The position numbers were made by a program, and so were the translations under genes. Source: Streptomyces sp. NBC_00433 (GTDB taxonomy: Bacteria > Actinomycetota > Actinomycetes > Streptomycetales > Streptomycetaceae). From it: a DNA stretch of 64,000 nt. The notes beneath the pieces are model-generated. The model was not told where the DNA came from. It searched no databases and saw nothing but the letters and a program-made list of their open reading frames with translations. Below, piece after piece: positions 34,287 through 43,073 of this stretch. Every line of letters starts with the position of its first letter. Position 1 is the stretch's first letter. The stretch covers positions 3,104,001 to 3,168,000 of the forward strand of contig CP107926.1 of NCBI GenBank assembly GCA_036015235.1, in the 5' to 3' direction.

Positions 34287-34769
34287 ATGAAACACCTCCT
34301 GCGCGCCTACGGTGCCGGCCCCCTGCACGTGCTCGCCATGGCGGGCTGCCTCGCGCTGGCCGCATACGCCGCCGTGCAGCTGCTGGCCGACCGCCCGCTC
34401 GCGGTGGCGGCCTGGGTCGTCGGCGCCGCGCTCGTCCACGACCTGGTCCTCGTACCCGTCTACTCGGGCGCCGACCGCGCGGCACAGCAGGCACTCGCCA
34501 CCGGTCCTGCGGGAAAGCCGCGACCGCCCTATCTCAACCACCTGCGGGTGCCGGTGGTCCTGTCAGGACTGCTGCTGCTGGTGTGGTTCCCGCTGGTCTT
34601 CAACCTCGCCAGGCCCTACACCGGCGACACCGGACTGTCCGAGGGCGTCTTCCTCGGACGGTGGCTGCTCATCACCGCCGCCCTCTTCGCCGCGTCCGCC
34701 GCGCTGTTGGGCCTCCGCGTCCTGCGGGCCCGCCGACGCCCGAGCCGGCCCGGGAAGGACACGCCGTGA
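34287..34769 (+). CDS. integral membrane protein, partner of the molybdoenzyme
   Basis: The 160-residue protein has about four TM helices (HVLAMAGCLALAAYAAVQLL; VVGAALVHDLVLVPVYSGAD; LSGLLLLVWFPLVFNLA; LITAALFAASAALLGLRVL). It begins 25 nt after the molybdoenzyme and its end overlaps the next GTG. Function unknown. Confidence 0.75.
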   Translation: MKHLLRAYGAGPLHVLAMAGCLALAAYAAVQLLADRPLAVAAWVVGAALVHDLVLVPVYSGADRAAQQALATGPAGKPRPPYLNHLRVPVVLSGLLLLVWFPLVFNLARPYTGDTGLSEGVFLGRWLLITAALFAASAALLGLRVLRARRRPSRPGKDTP

Positions 34770-37036
34770 CGCGGCCGAGGAGCGGTGACGTGCTGGTGGT
34801 CATCGACGAGGGCGGCCGGGTGGTCGAGTGGGGGCGCCGGGCCGAGGAGCTGTTCGGGTGGGCCGCCGAGGACGCCGTGGGGCAGGAGGTGGCCGCTGTC
34901 CTGCCGGAGGTCGCGGCCAATGACGAGCTGCGGCGGGAGGACTTCCCGGAGTTCACCTCGGTGCTGGTCAAGCCGGTGATGCGGGGGTCCTCCGTGGTGT
35001 GGCGGGTCCTTGCGGCCGGGGACGCCCTTCCCGGGCGGGACGTGGCGGTCCTGACGTCCCTCTTCGCGCCGCCCCCGGTGGGACTCCACGTCCTTGACGA
35101 TCAGCTGCGGGTGGTGCGTCCGGGCGCCGCCCGCCCCGGTCTGCCGGCGGGCGGGCGCCCCTTCGACGTGTTCGAGCGGGAGGGGTCCGAGGCGGAGGCC
35201 GACGCCGCACGGCGGGTCCTGCGGAACGGGAGGCCGGCGGTGAACCGGCTCGTCCAGGTACCCGGCGAGGCCGGGCACCGTACGCACTCGGTCTCCTACT
35301 TCCGCCTGGAGGGCGGCGACGGCGAGGTCCTCGGACTGGTGGCGTACGAGACCGACGTCACCGACCGCGAGAAGGTCCGGGGCCGCCTGGCGCTGCTGGA
35401 GGCGGTGCACGCCCGGGTCGGGCACGGGCTGAACCTGGGAGCCGTCTGCCGGGAGCTGGTGGAGGCGGTGGTGCCCGCCTTCGCGAGCGGCGCCGTCGTC
35501 GAGATGATCGAGGACATCGTCCGCGGGCAGGGGGCGCCGCACGTACCGGTGCGCCCGGGTGTCCCCCTGCGGCGGGCGGCCGTCAGCGGCACCGACCCGG
35601 CCTTCGCGGGCCCGGAGGTGGGCCCGATCCCGGCCGGCACACCGTTCTCCGACGTCCTGGCCGACCTCCGGCCCCGGCTGCTCGCGGTCGAGGACGGCAC
35701 CGCGTGGCTCCGGGCCGATCCGGTCCGCGCCGCGCTCGTCGGGGAGTCCGGTGCGCACTCCCTGATCGTGGCGCCGCTCGTCCTGCACGGCCGGGCGCTG
35801 GGCCTGGTCAGCTTCTCCCGCGACCGCCATGCGGATCCCTTCGAGGAGGACGACCTCACGGTCGCGTCCGGCGTGTGCACGCACGCCGCCCTGTGCCTGG
35901 ACAATGTCAGCCGCTACATGCGCGAGTGGGTCCTCGCCCAGACCGTGCAGCGACGGCTGCTCCCCCAGGAGGCGGCCGCGCCGACGGCCCTGGAGATCGC
36001 GCACCTGCACCAGCCGAGTCCCTCGGGCGGCGGCGCCTGGTTCGACGTCATCGAACTGCCGGGCGAACGGACCCTCCTGGTCGTCGGCGACGTCACAGGG
36101 CAGGGCATCACCACCGCGATCACCGTGGGACTCCTGCGTACGGCCGTCCAGACCCTCGCCGCCATGGACCTGCGGCCCGACGAGCTGCTGGCCCGCCTCA
36201 ACGACACCGCGACCCGCCTCGCCGCCGGCTACACACCCGCGGACCTCCCGGAGCACGGGCCGCTGACCGCCGACTGCACCGTCGCGCTCTACGACCCGGT
36301 CGACCGCACCTGCACCGTCGCCTGCGCGGGACTTCCCGAGCCGCTCGCCGTCCTTCCCGACGGGACCTCCGCCGACCTGTCCGTAGCCCCGGGCCCCCCG
36401 CTCGCCGGACCCGGCACGGCCCCCTTCCCCGCCGAGACCGTCGACCTCCCGGAGGGGAGCATCCTCGCGATGGGCACGGCCGCCGTCGCCGGCGAGGCAC
36501 CGGCGCCGTCCGGTCCCTTGCGCCGGATTCTGGACAGCGCGGGGGCCAGGCCGCTGCGGGACCTCCGCGACGACATCGCCGCCGAGATCGACGCCGGCCA
36601 GAGCGCCGGCCAAGGCGCCGGTGAGCCGCTGGTGCTCCTCGCCCGCACGAGAGCGCTCCCCCGCGACCGCGTGCTGACCCTCGACCTCCCCCCGGGCTCC
36701 GAGGCGGCACCGATCGCCCGGGAGGCGACCCGCCGCCAGCTGGACGTATGGGGAGCGGGCGGGGACACGGCCTTCACCGCCGAACTCGTCGTCAGCGAAC
36801 TCGTCGGAAACGCCGTCCGGCACGGGACACCGCCCCTGCGGCTGCGCCTGATCCTCGGGCAGACGCTGACCTGCGAGGTCAGCGACGCCGCGAGCAGCGC
36901 TCCCCACGTGCAACACGCCCGTACGGTCGACGAGACCGGTCGCGGGCTGTTCATCCTGGCCACTCTCGCGGACCAGTGGGGCGCGCGGTACCACACGAAG
37001 GGGAAGACGGTCTGGGCCGAACTGCCCGCGGGCTGA
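34766..37036 (+). CDS. PAS-GAF-PP2C(SpoIIE)-HATPase regulatory protein with degenerate phosphatase site
   Basis: The 756-residue signalling protein has two PAS-like regions (about 8-95 and 105-205), a GAF domain (about 215-390), a SpoIIE-type PP2C domain (about 400-615) and a C-terminal RsbW-like HATPase (about 630-756; ELVVSELVGNAVRHG, DETGRGLFIL). In the PP2C part the canonical GGDWYD metal motif reads GGAWFD (Ala424 for Asp). GDVTGQG keeps its Asp, but the terminal TDGLVE motif is replaced by GTAAVA (residues 570-575), and AGHPPP is AGLPEP. Two metal-binding Asp residues therefore seem lost, so it may be a pseudophosphatase working through its ATPase domain. GTG 34766 overlaps the upstream stop. 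Confidence 0.88.
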   Translation: MTRPRSGDVLVVIDEGGRVVEWGRRAEELFGWAAEDAVGQEVAAVLPEVAANDELRREDFPEFTSVLVKPVMRGSSVVWRVLAAGDALPGRDVAVLTSLFAPPPVGLHVLDDQLRVVRPGAARPGLPAGGRPFDVFEREGSEAEADAARRVLRNGRPAVNRLVQVPGEAGHRTHSVSYFRLEGGDGEVLGLVAYETDVTDREKVRGRLALLEAVHARVGHGLNLGAVCRELVEAVVPAFASGAVVEMIEDIVRGQGAPHVPVRPGVPLRRAAVSGTDPAFAGPEVGPIPAGTPFSDVLADLRPRLLAVEDGTAWLRADPVRAALVGESGAHSLIVAPLVLHGRALGLVSFSRDRHADPFEEDDLTVASGVCTHAALCLDNVSRYMREWVLAQTVQRRLLPQEAAAPTALEIAHLHQPSPSGGGAWFDVIELPGERTLLVVGDVTGQGITTAITVGLLRTAVQTLAAMDLRPDELLARLNDTATRLAAGYTPADLPEHGPLTADCTVALYDPVDRTCTVACAGLPEPLAVLPDGTSADLSVAPGPPLAGPGTAPFPAETVDLPEGSILAMGTAAVAGEAPAPSGPLRRILDSAGARPLRDLRDDIAAEIDAGQSAGQGAGEPLVLLARTRALPRDRVLTLDLPPGSEAAPIAREATRRQLDVWGAGGDTAFTAELVVSELVGNAVRHGTPPLRLRLILGQTLTCEVSDAASSAPHVQHARTVDETGRGLFILATLADQWGARYHTKGKTVWAELPAG

Positions 37037-37061
37037 GCCGAGGCGGCCGAGGGATGACGGC

Positions 37062-38744
37062 TCAGACGGGCGTACCGATGGCGGCGTGGACGGAGTGGAC
37101 GGCGCCGGCGCCTTCTCCCACGGCGGCGGCCACCCGCTTCACGGACCCGGAGCGGACGTCGCCCGCGGCGAAGACGCCTGGTTCGCTGGTCTCGTAAGGG
37201 AGCGGGCCACGCCCGAGCCCCGACCACACCGGGCTGAGCGGGTAGGGGTCCAACCGCACGTCGGTGCACAGGAAGCCACGGGCGTCCGTGGCCAGATCGG
37301 GCAGCCAGTCGGTGGCCGCGGACGCGCCGATGAAGCAGAACAGGCCGCGGCACGGCTGCTCCGCGCGCTTCCCTGACACGCGGTCGGTCAGGGCGATCCG
37401 CTCCAGCCCCTCCCCGCCGTGCAGTTCGGTCACCTCGGTGGAAGGGCGTACGGTCACCCGCGGATCGGTGCGAAGCCGGTCGAGGAGGTAGGACGACATC
37501 CGCGAGGCGACGTCCGCGCCCCGGACGGCCAAGGTGACGGCGCAGCCGCGTGAGGCCAGGTACAACGCCGCCTGCCCCGCGGAGTTGGCGCCGCCCACGA
37601 CGCAGACCGGCTGACCGGCGCACACCTGGGCTTCGAGGTTGGTGGCGGCGTAGTAGATCCCGGCGCCCTCGAACCGCTCCCACGACGGGAGGGGCAGCGT
37701 GCGGTAGCGGGCGCCGGTGGCGACGAGGACGGCGCGGCTGTCGATGGCGGTGCCGTCCGTCAGGACGACGCGCAGGTAGTGGTGGCCGGTCTCCAGTGCC
37801 GCCACCTGGCAGGGGCTGGACAGGCGGGCGCCGAACTTCAGCGCCTGCAAGGTGGCCCGCAGCATGAGATCCCCGCCGCTCAGCCCGGAGGGGAAGCCGA
37901 GGTAGTTCTCGATCCGCGAGCTCGCCGCCGCCTGGCCCCCCGTCCCGACCCTGTCGAGGACGACGGTGTCGAGCCCCTCGGAGGCGCCGTAGACGGCGGC
38001 CGCCAGGCCCGCGGGACCCGCGCCCACCACGACGAGGTCGGCGGGGCCTCCCTCCGCGGCCCGATAGGCCAGGCCGAGCGTCGAGGCGAGTTCGGCGGGA
38101 GTGGCCCGGCGCAGCACCTCGTCCTGGGCGACGACGACGGGCAGATCAGCCGTGGCGAGCCCTGTCGAGCTGAGAATTCGCCGGCCTGCGGGGCTGCCCG
38201 CCTCGGTCCAGAGGTGCGGCAGGCGCTGACGTGCGGCATAGGTGCGCAGGGCGAGCCCCTCCGCGGAAGCGCTGACGCCGACGATCTCCAGCCTGCGCGC
38301 CACCACACTCTCCCGGAGCCGGTCCCGTCGGGCGAGGAAGGCGCGCAGCAGCACGTCGGAGAGGTCCGCCTCGTCGGCCATCAGGCGCCGGAACCGGTCC
38401 GGGGGGATGCGGTGGACGCGTCCCGGCTCCACCACCCGGGCGGCCATGCCCACCGTCTGCCCGGTCAGCAGGTTCAGTTCGCCGATGAAGCCGCCGCGCC
38501 GGTAGGTCGCGATGACCACCTCTTCGCCACCCGGGCCCGGCGGCGACACCAGCTCGATGGTCCCGGACTCCATCACGATCAGGTCGTAGGCCGGTTCACC
38601 GGGGCGGAAGACCACGTCGCCGCGCCGCACGTCCTGGGCGCTCCCGTACGAGGCGAGCCGGGCCTGCTGCTCGTCCGTCAGTCGCGGTGAAGCCTCCCCC
38701 TGAGAAGGAGTCCGCGGATTCGGCGACCCGGATTCCGGCTCCAT
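37062..38744 (-). CDS. cyclic-nucleotide-binding domain fused to thioredoxin-reductase-like flavoprotein lacking CxxC
   Basis: The 560-residue fusion has an N-terminal cNMP-binding domain (about 20-140; VFRPGEPAYDLIVMESGTIE, GGFIGELNLLTGQTV), a linker domain, then a two-dinucleotide-fold flavoprotein (about 240-555). FAD site: LVVVGAGPAGLAAAVYGASE. NAD(P) site: VCVVGGANSAGQAALYLAS. C-terminal FAD contact: GVFAAGDVRSGSVKR. Where thioredoxin reductases carry the redox CATC motif this protein reads YYAATNLE (about residue 365), so it cannot act through that dithiol. ATG 38744 places GAGG 9 nt upstream; ATG 38750 is also possible. It is convergent with the PAS-GAF-PP2C gene, 25 nt apart. Confidence 0.9.
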   Translation of the reverse strand: MEPESGSPNPRTPSQGEASPRLTDEQQARLASYGSAQDVRRGDVVFRPGEPAYDLIVMESGTIELVSPPGPGGEEVVIATYRRGGFIGELNLLTGQTVGMAARVVEPGRVHRIPPDRFRRLMADEADLSDVLLRAFLARRDRLRESVVARRLEIVGVSASAEGLALRTYAARQRLPHLWTEAGSPAGRRILSSTGLATADLPVVVAQDEVLRRATPAELASTLGLAYRAAEGGPADLVVVGAGPAGLAAAVYGASEGLDTVVLDRVGTGGQAAASSRIENYLGFPSGLSGGDLMLRATLQALKFGARLSSPCQVAALETGHHYLRVVLTDGTAIDSRAVLVATGARYRTLPLPSWERFEGAGIYYAATNLEAQVCAGQPVCVVGGANSAGQAALYLASRGCAVTLAVRGADVASRMSSYLLDRLRTDPRVTVRPSTEVTELHGGEGLERIALTDRVSGKRAEQPCRGLFCFIGASAATDWLPDLATDARGFLCTDVRLDPYPLSPVWSGLGRGPLPYETSEPGVFAAGDVRSGSVKRVAAAVGEGAGAVHSVHAAIGTPV

Positions 38745-39355
38745 CGTCATTCGCCTCAATTCGTGACAGGTCGCCCCAGGCTATCCCCGTCGGGGTCGAG
38801 TCCCGGTTTCGCGCGATCGACGGCGTGTGGGGCCGACATGCCGAGGGTGGCGAGGCAGGGCCAAGCGGTACGCCGCCGGTGCGACGACGTACCCGCCACC
38901 GCGTGCCCGACTCGCGGGGAAGCTGTCGCCAGGCGAGGGAACGGCCGGTTCCGGTCATTCGCCGGCGCCGCGCGCGGCCCGGGTGCGGCCGGGCAGGGCG
39001 GGACGCGGCGGTCGGTGGCGGCCCGGGGCAAGGGGCGTCGTGCCCGGTCGCGTACGGGCGGCGCCCTGCCGGGGGCACCCCTGCGCCGGGCAGCCGTAAG
39101 TCCTCCGGTCAGGACCGGCCCCGTACCCCGCCGGTCGAACAGCAGTGCAAAATCGCCCTCTTGCCGGATCGGGTTTCTTGTCCCAGCCGATACGCGCTGC
39201 CTACGCTGGCGCCTCGTTTCACGGCGTGCCCGGTTCAACGCCCGCCTCTGCTCGTCACGTCCTACCGATCACGCACGACTGGCTCATGGTTTGCGAACGG
39301 CATCGGACAGGTGGCGCCCCTCGTACGAGGGCGCGAGCGAGAGCGGGGACTACGC
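38745..39355. other. divergent spacer upstream of the RiPP operon
   Basis: About 600 bp separate the flavoprotein start from the MFS gene. I see no supported gene in it. A sigma-70-type promoter candidate near the right end is listed separately. The spacer must also hold the promoter of the leftward flavoprotein gene. Confidence 0.5.
39178..39207 (+). promoter_or_regulatory. candidate promoter of the RiPP operon
   Basis: TTGTCC (39178-39183) and TACGCT (39202-39207) are separated by 18 nt, a fair match to the housekeeping actinomycete promoter. It lies about 150 nt before the MFS start, leaving a leader of roughly 140 nt. Confidence 0.4.
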
Positions 39356-40666
39356 GTGTCACAGGCGACTTCCGAGACGGGGACAGCGGGCGCCGCGCGC
39401 CCCGGTGGCCCGGAGGGGAGCGCGAAGGCGGCAGCGTCCGGGCGCTTCCGGCCGGGCCGGGACGTCGTCCTCCTGTGGGTCGCCTGCGCGACGGACGCGA
39501 TCGGCAGCAACGCCTCCGGCATCGTGCTGCCGCTGGTGCTGCTGGGGCTGGGCTACTCCCCCGCCGTCGTGGGCGTCGTCGCCAGTGCCTGCACCGCGAC
39601 GGGACTGCTGGTGGCGCCGCTTGTGGCGTGGCCGGCCGACCGGGGCGCCCGGAAGGCGGTGATGTTCTGGTCGGCCGTCGTCGCGGCGCTGGCCATGGGC
39701 GTCCTGGCGATGGCGCTGGCCGGCGGGCACCCCCCGCTCACCCTGCTGCTCGGCGCGGTGCTGGTGGAGTGCGTCGCCGCCGCCTGCTACAAGGCCGCGG
39801 CACCGGGCACGGTGGCCCTGCTCGCCGCGCCGGCGGAGGTCCCGCACGTGGTGGCCGGCGTCGAGGCCGGCGAGCAGGGGGCGCTGATCCTGGGGCCGGC
39901 CCTGGGCGGTGCGCTCTACCAGGTCTCCCGGGTCCTGCCCTTCGTCGTGGACGCGGTCTCCTACGCGGTGACGGCCGTGTGCGTACGGTCCATGGCCTCG
40001 GACCTGCGGGCGGCCGACGCGCCGGCCCCGGCGCCCTCGGGAGGGCGGCGCGGCAAGGCGAAGGAGGACGGCCTGCGCGCCGGGCTGCGCATGGTCCGCT
40101 CCTCGCCGCTCCTGCGGCTGGTCCTGCTGTGGGCCACCACCGTCAACGGTGTGCTGGCCGCGCTGACCTACCAGACGGTCTTCGCGCTCAGCCGGCACGG
40201 GCACGGCGCCGCCCCGATGGGCCTGGTGCTCGGGGTGTCCGGCACGGCGGGGCTGGTCGGCGCGCTGGCGGCGCCCTCGCTGGTGGCCCGGCTGGGCGCC
40301 CGCCGGGTGCTGGTGGCGGTCACCTGGCTGCTGCTGCCGCCGGTCGCCGGCCTCGCGACGGCCGGCAGCGCCTGGGCCTTCGGCGCGCTGTTCGCCTCCA
40401 TCTGCCTGCTGCTTCCGCTGACCTCCGTGGTGCTCCAGGCGTGCGCGGTCCGGGCGGTGCCGCCCGGGGCCCAGGCCCGGGTGGCGGCCGCCCTGACGGT
40501 GTGCGCGGGCCTGGCCGCCGCGCTGGCCCCGGCGCTGACGGGCACGCTCGCCGGGCGGGTCGGCACCGCCGCGCCTCCCCTGGCCTGCGCGGCCCTGCTG
40601 GCCGCCCTGGCGCTGCGCACCACCCTGGGCGGGCCCCGCCCCCTGCCGCTGGAGGACCCCGCATGA
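39356..40666 (+). CDS. MFS transporter, candidate exporter of the RiPP product
   Basis: The 436-residue major facilitator protein has about 12 TM helices. It shows the loop 2-3 type segment WPADRGARKAVMFWS near residue 95 and a long basic central loop (GGRRGKAKEDGLRAG), as in DHA/enterobactin-exporter-like proteins (MFS_3 type). GTG 39356 has GGGG 7 nt upstream. Its stop overlaps the S9 peptidase start (ATGA). As first gene of the operon with peptidase, precursor and radical SAM enzyme, export of the mature peptide or self-protection is likely. Confidence 0.88.
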   Translation: MSQATSETGTAGAARPGGPEGSAKAAASGRFRPGRDVVLLWVACATDAIGSNASGIVLPLVLLGLGYSPAVVGVVASACTATGLLVAPLVAWPADRGARKAVMFWSAVVAALAMGVLAMALAGGHPPLTLLLGAVLVECVAAACYKAAAPGTVALLAAPAEVPHVVAGVEAGEQGALILGPALGGALYQVSRVLPFVVDAVSYAVTAVCVRSMASDLRAADAPAPAPSGGRRGKAKEDGLRAGLRMVRSSPLLRLVLLWATTVNGVLAALTYQTVFALSRHGHGAAPMGLVLGVSGTAGLVGALAAPSLVARLGARRVLVAVTWLLLPPVAGLATAGSAWAFGALFASICLLLPLTSVVLQACAVRAVPPGAQARVAAALTVCAGLAAALAPALTGTLAGRVGTAAPPLACAALLAALALRTTLGGPRPLPLEDPA

Positions 40667-42816
40667 GGCCCGCCACCGCCCCCGGGCCCGCGCACACCGT
40701 CAGGGCCACCGCCCCCGGCCCGACCCGCTCCGGCACTACCACGGCCGCCCCCGGCGGCCGGCGCGCCCGCTACCGGCTGTTCGTCCCGGCGCTGCCCGAC
40801 CCGTGCGCGAACGACCCGGCGCACATGGTCTTCACCGCCGACGCGGGCGGCCGCTGCGAGGTCTTCACCTGGGACGCGGCCACCGGACAGGCACGGCAGG
40901 TCACCGACCGGCCGCTCGGCACGCTCCGCGCGACGATCGACCCGGGCGACCACGTCTGGTGGTTCGACGAGGACGCCGACGGGCTGGGCCGCTGGTGCTT
41001 CCAGCCCTTCGCGGGCGGCCCGGACCGCCACGGCCTTTCCGGCGTGGCCCCCGGTACGCCGCGCGGCCTGTGGGTGGGCGACGACGGCACCGTCGTCATG
41101 GGCATCGGCTACGGCGACAGCACCGCCGTCCTGCGCGGCACGCGCGGCGGCCCGGCCCGGCAGATCGCCCGGCTGGACCGCTTCGCCTCCGTCTCCGGCG
41201 CCGCCGCCACCGGAGGGACTCTGCTGGTGGCGGTCACCGGCTCGGCCCGGTCCGAGCACGCGGTGACCATCCTCAGCGCGGAATGCGCCGAAGGCGCGGG
41301 CGGTACGGAGGGCGCGAGCGGTACGGAGGGCGCACGCGGCGCGGCGGCTGCGGGCAGCGCGTACAGCACGGACGGCGGCGTCCGCCAGCACCCCGTGACC
41401 GACCTCGGCGCCGAAGGCGCGGCCGGCGCCGTCCGCGCGGTCCTGCCCGGAACCGGCGGCGCCCTGTGGTGCCGCGGCTTCTCCGCGGTCCCCGCGCCGG
41501 GCTGCCCGCACCCCGAGCTGCTGCTGGTGAGGGAGGCCGACGGCGGCTACCAGCTGGCCGGTTGGCGTCCGGACACCGGCCTGCGGGCCTACTCGTGGTC
41601 CTTCGACACCGAGATCACCGCCCGCTGGTATCCGGCGGGCCCGTCCGCCCGGTCCGTGCTCGTCCGCCAGGAGCGGCACGGCCGCAGCCGGCTGCACCGC
41701 GCGGACCTCGACTCCGGCACGCTCACCCGACTGCCGGTACCGCCCGGGACGCTGCTCGACGCCGCACCCCGTGCGGGCGGTGATCTGCACTGGCTGTGGA
41801 CGGACACCGCGCACCCGCCCCGGGCGCACTCCACCGCCGGCACGCCGCTGCCGCCGGCCGGCGGCGAGGACGACGGCTCCGAGGACGGCGGCACGGACGG
41901 CGACGGCTTCTTCGACGTCATCCCCGGCACCCACCGCGACCTGTGGACGCAGGGCCCCGGCGGGCCCGTACACACCTGGCTGAGCCTGCCGGAACCGCAC
42001 GGCGCCACCGCACCCCCGGTGGTCTTCCTCGTCCACGGAGGCCCGGCGGACCACGACCGGGACGCGTACGACGGCGTGGTGCACTCGCTGGTCGGCGCGG
42101 GGCTGGCGGTGGCCCGGGTCAACTACCGCGGGTCGACCGGCTACGGCCCCCGCTGGCGGCGGGCGTTCGAGTCCGGTGTGGGGCTGACCCAGGTGGAGGA
42201 CCTGGCCGCCGTCCGCGCGGATCTCGTCGGCCGTGGCCTGGTCCGGCCCGACGCGGTCGCCCTGTGGGGCACCTCGTGGGGCGGCTACCTCACGCTGCTG
42301 GCGCTCGGCACGCGTCCCGACCTGTGGCAGGCCGGCGTCGCCGTCAAGCCCGTCGCCGACAGCGTGACCGCCTACCGCACCACGACCGGCGCCCTGCGCG
42401 CCCTGGACGAGCGGCTGTTCGGCGGCACCCCGGACGAGGTGCCCGAGGCCTACCGGCGCAGCTCCCCGCTGCATTACGCGGCCGAGGTCCGCGCCCCGCT
42501 GCTGGTGATCGCGGCGACCCGGGACGTCAAATGCCCGCCCGGCCAGGTGCGCGGCTACCTGGCGGCGCTGGACGCGGCCGGGGTGCGCCACGAGTCGATG
42601 TGGCTGGACACCGGGCACAACGGCTACACCGGGGCCGATCACGCGGCCCTGCTGCGCCGCGCCGTGCTCTTCCTGCTCCGCGAACTGCGCGGCCCCGCCG
42701 CCGCGCCCCCTGCTCCTTCCGCCGAACGGCGGAAGGCCGCGGACAGCCCGCAGGACCCCGGTCCTGCGACGTCCGCACCGTCAGGCACCACCCGTGTACG
42801 TCGAGACGAGGAGTAG
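40663..42816 (+). CDS. S9-family prolyl-oligopeptidase-like serine peptidase
   Basis: The 717-residue protein has an N-terminal beta-propeller (about 25-430) and an alpha/beta-hydrolase domain (about 440-690). The nucleophile Ser lies in LWGTSWGGYLTLL, the oxyanion region in FLVHGGPADHD, and the catalytic His in WLDTGHNGYTGADHA; the Asp is likely in IAATRDVKCPPGQ. There is no signal peptide, so it acts in the cytosol, where S9 peptidases remove leader or follower parts of small peptides. A Gly/Ala/Glu insert (about 205-230) comes from a short DNA repeat. The precursor peptide starts 3 nt after its stop, with the RBS inside its last codons, so it is very likely the RiPP-processing protease. 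Confidence 0.9.
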   Translation: MRPATAPGPAHTVRATAPGPTRSGTTTAAPGGRRARYRLFVPALPDPCANDPAHMVFTADAGGRCEVFTWDAATGQARQVTDRPLGTLRATIDPGDHVWWFDEDADGLGRWCFQPFAGGPDRHGLSGVAPGTPRGLWVGDDGTVVMGIGYGDSTAVLRGTRGGPARQIARLDRFASVSGAAATGGTLLVAVTGSARSEHAVTILSAECAEGAGGTEGASGTEGARGAAAAGSAYSTDGGVRQHPVTDLGAEGAAGAVRAVLPGTGGALWCRGFSAVPAPGCPHPELLLVREADGGYQLAGWRPDTGLRAYSWSFDTEITARWYPAGPSARSVLVRQERHGRSRLHRADLDSGTLTRLPVPPGTLLDAAPRAGGDLHWLWTDTAHPPRAHSTAGTPLPPAGGEDDGSEDGGTDGDGFFDVIPGTHRDLWTQGPGGPVHTWLSLPEPHGATAPPVVFLVHGGPADHDRDAYDGVVHSLVGAGLAVARVNYRGSTGYGPRWRRAFESGVGLTQVEDLAAVRADLVGRGLVRPDAVALWGTSWGGYLTLLALGTRPDLWQAGVAVKPVADSVTAYRTTTGALRALDERLFGGTPDEVPEAYRRSSPLHYAAEVRAPLLVIAATRDVKCPPGQVRGYLAALDAAGVRHESMWLDTGHNGYTGADHAALLRRAVLFLLRELRGPAAAPPAPSAERRKAADSPQDPGPATSAPSGTTRVRRDEE

Positions 42817-42819
42817 GCC

Positions 42820-42939
42820 ATGCAGAAGGACCTCATTCACAACGACCCGCTCACCGACGAGGAGGAGAACCGCTCGGTCTCCGTCGGTGTGACGGTCAGG
42901 ATCAGCGTCGCTCAGCCCGACGACCAGCCGGAGATCTGA
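42820..42939 (+). CDS. 39-residue RiPP precursor peptide
   Basis: This small gene is too short for most gene callers. ATG 42820 has a strong RBS (GAGGAG, 6 nt spacing) embedded in the end of the peptidase gene. The peptide is acidic at the front (MQKDLIHNDPLTDEEEN, residues 1-17). It then has an alternating beta-branched/small segment SVSVGVTVRISV (19-30) and ends AQPDDQPEI. The alternation of Val/Ile with Ser/Thr is the likely core: unactivated Val and Ile C-H bonds are typical targets of B12 radical SAM enzymes. There are no Cys residues, ruling out lanthipeptide or sactipeptide chemistry. The radical SAM gene follows after two hairpins. I infer residues 1-18 as leader; 31-39 could be a follower removed by the S9 peptidase. 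Confidence 0.8.
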   Translation: MQKDLIHNDPLTDEEENRSVSVGVTVRISVAQPDDQPEI

Positions 42940-42944
42940 CCGGT

Positions 42945-42977
42945 CCGGCCGGGCCGACCGCCCGTCGGCCCGGCCGG
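42945..42977 (+). terminator. perfect 14-bp hairpin just after the precursor gene
   Basis: CCGGCCGGGCCGAC and GTCGGCCCGGCCGG pair perfectly around a 5-nt loop, starting 5 nt after the precursor stop. It is probably a partial terminator or mRNA-stabilising end that raises precursor over enzyme expression. Confidence 0.65.
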
Positions 42978-42996
42978 TGTGATCGGGCGACCCGTC

Positions 42997-43039
42997 TGGC
43001 GGGTCTGCGGACCGGGCGGCCCGGTCCGCAGGCCCGTCG
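42997..43039 (+). terminator. second long hairpin between precursor and radical SAM gene
   Basis: The inner arms CTGCGGACCGGG and CCCGGTCCGCAG pair perfectly around a CGG loop. Pairing continues outward for about eight more positions with three G-U wobbles. It lies 57 nt past the precursor stop and 120 nt before the radical SAM start, consistent with a tandem attenuator. Confidence 0.6.
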
Positions 43040-43073
43040 AGTCGCGGAGCCCGTACCTCCCGCAGCCCCCTTT

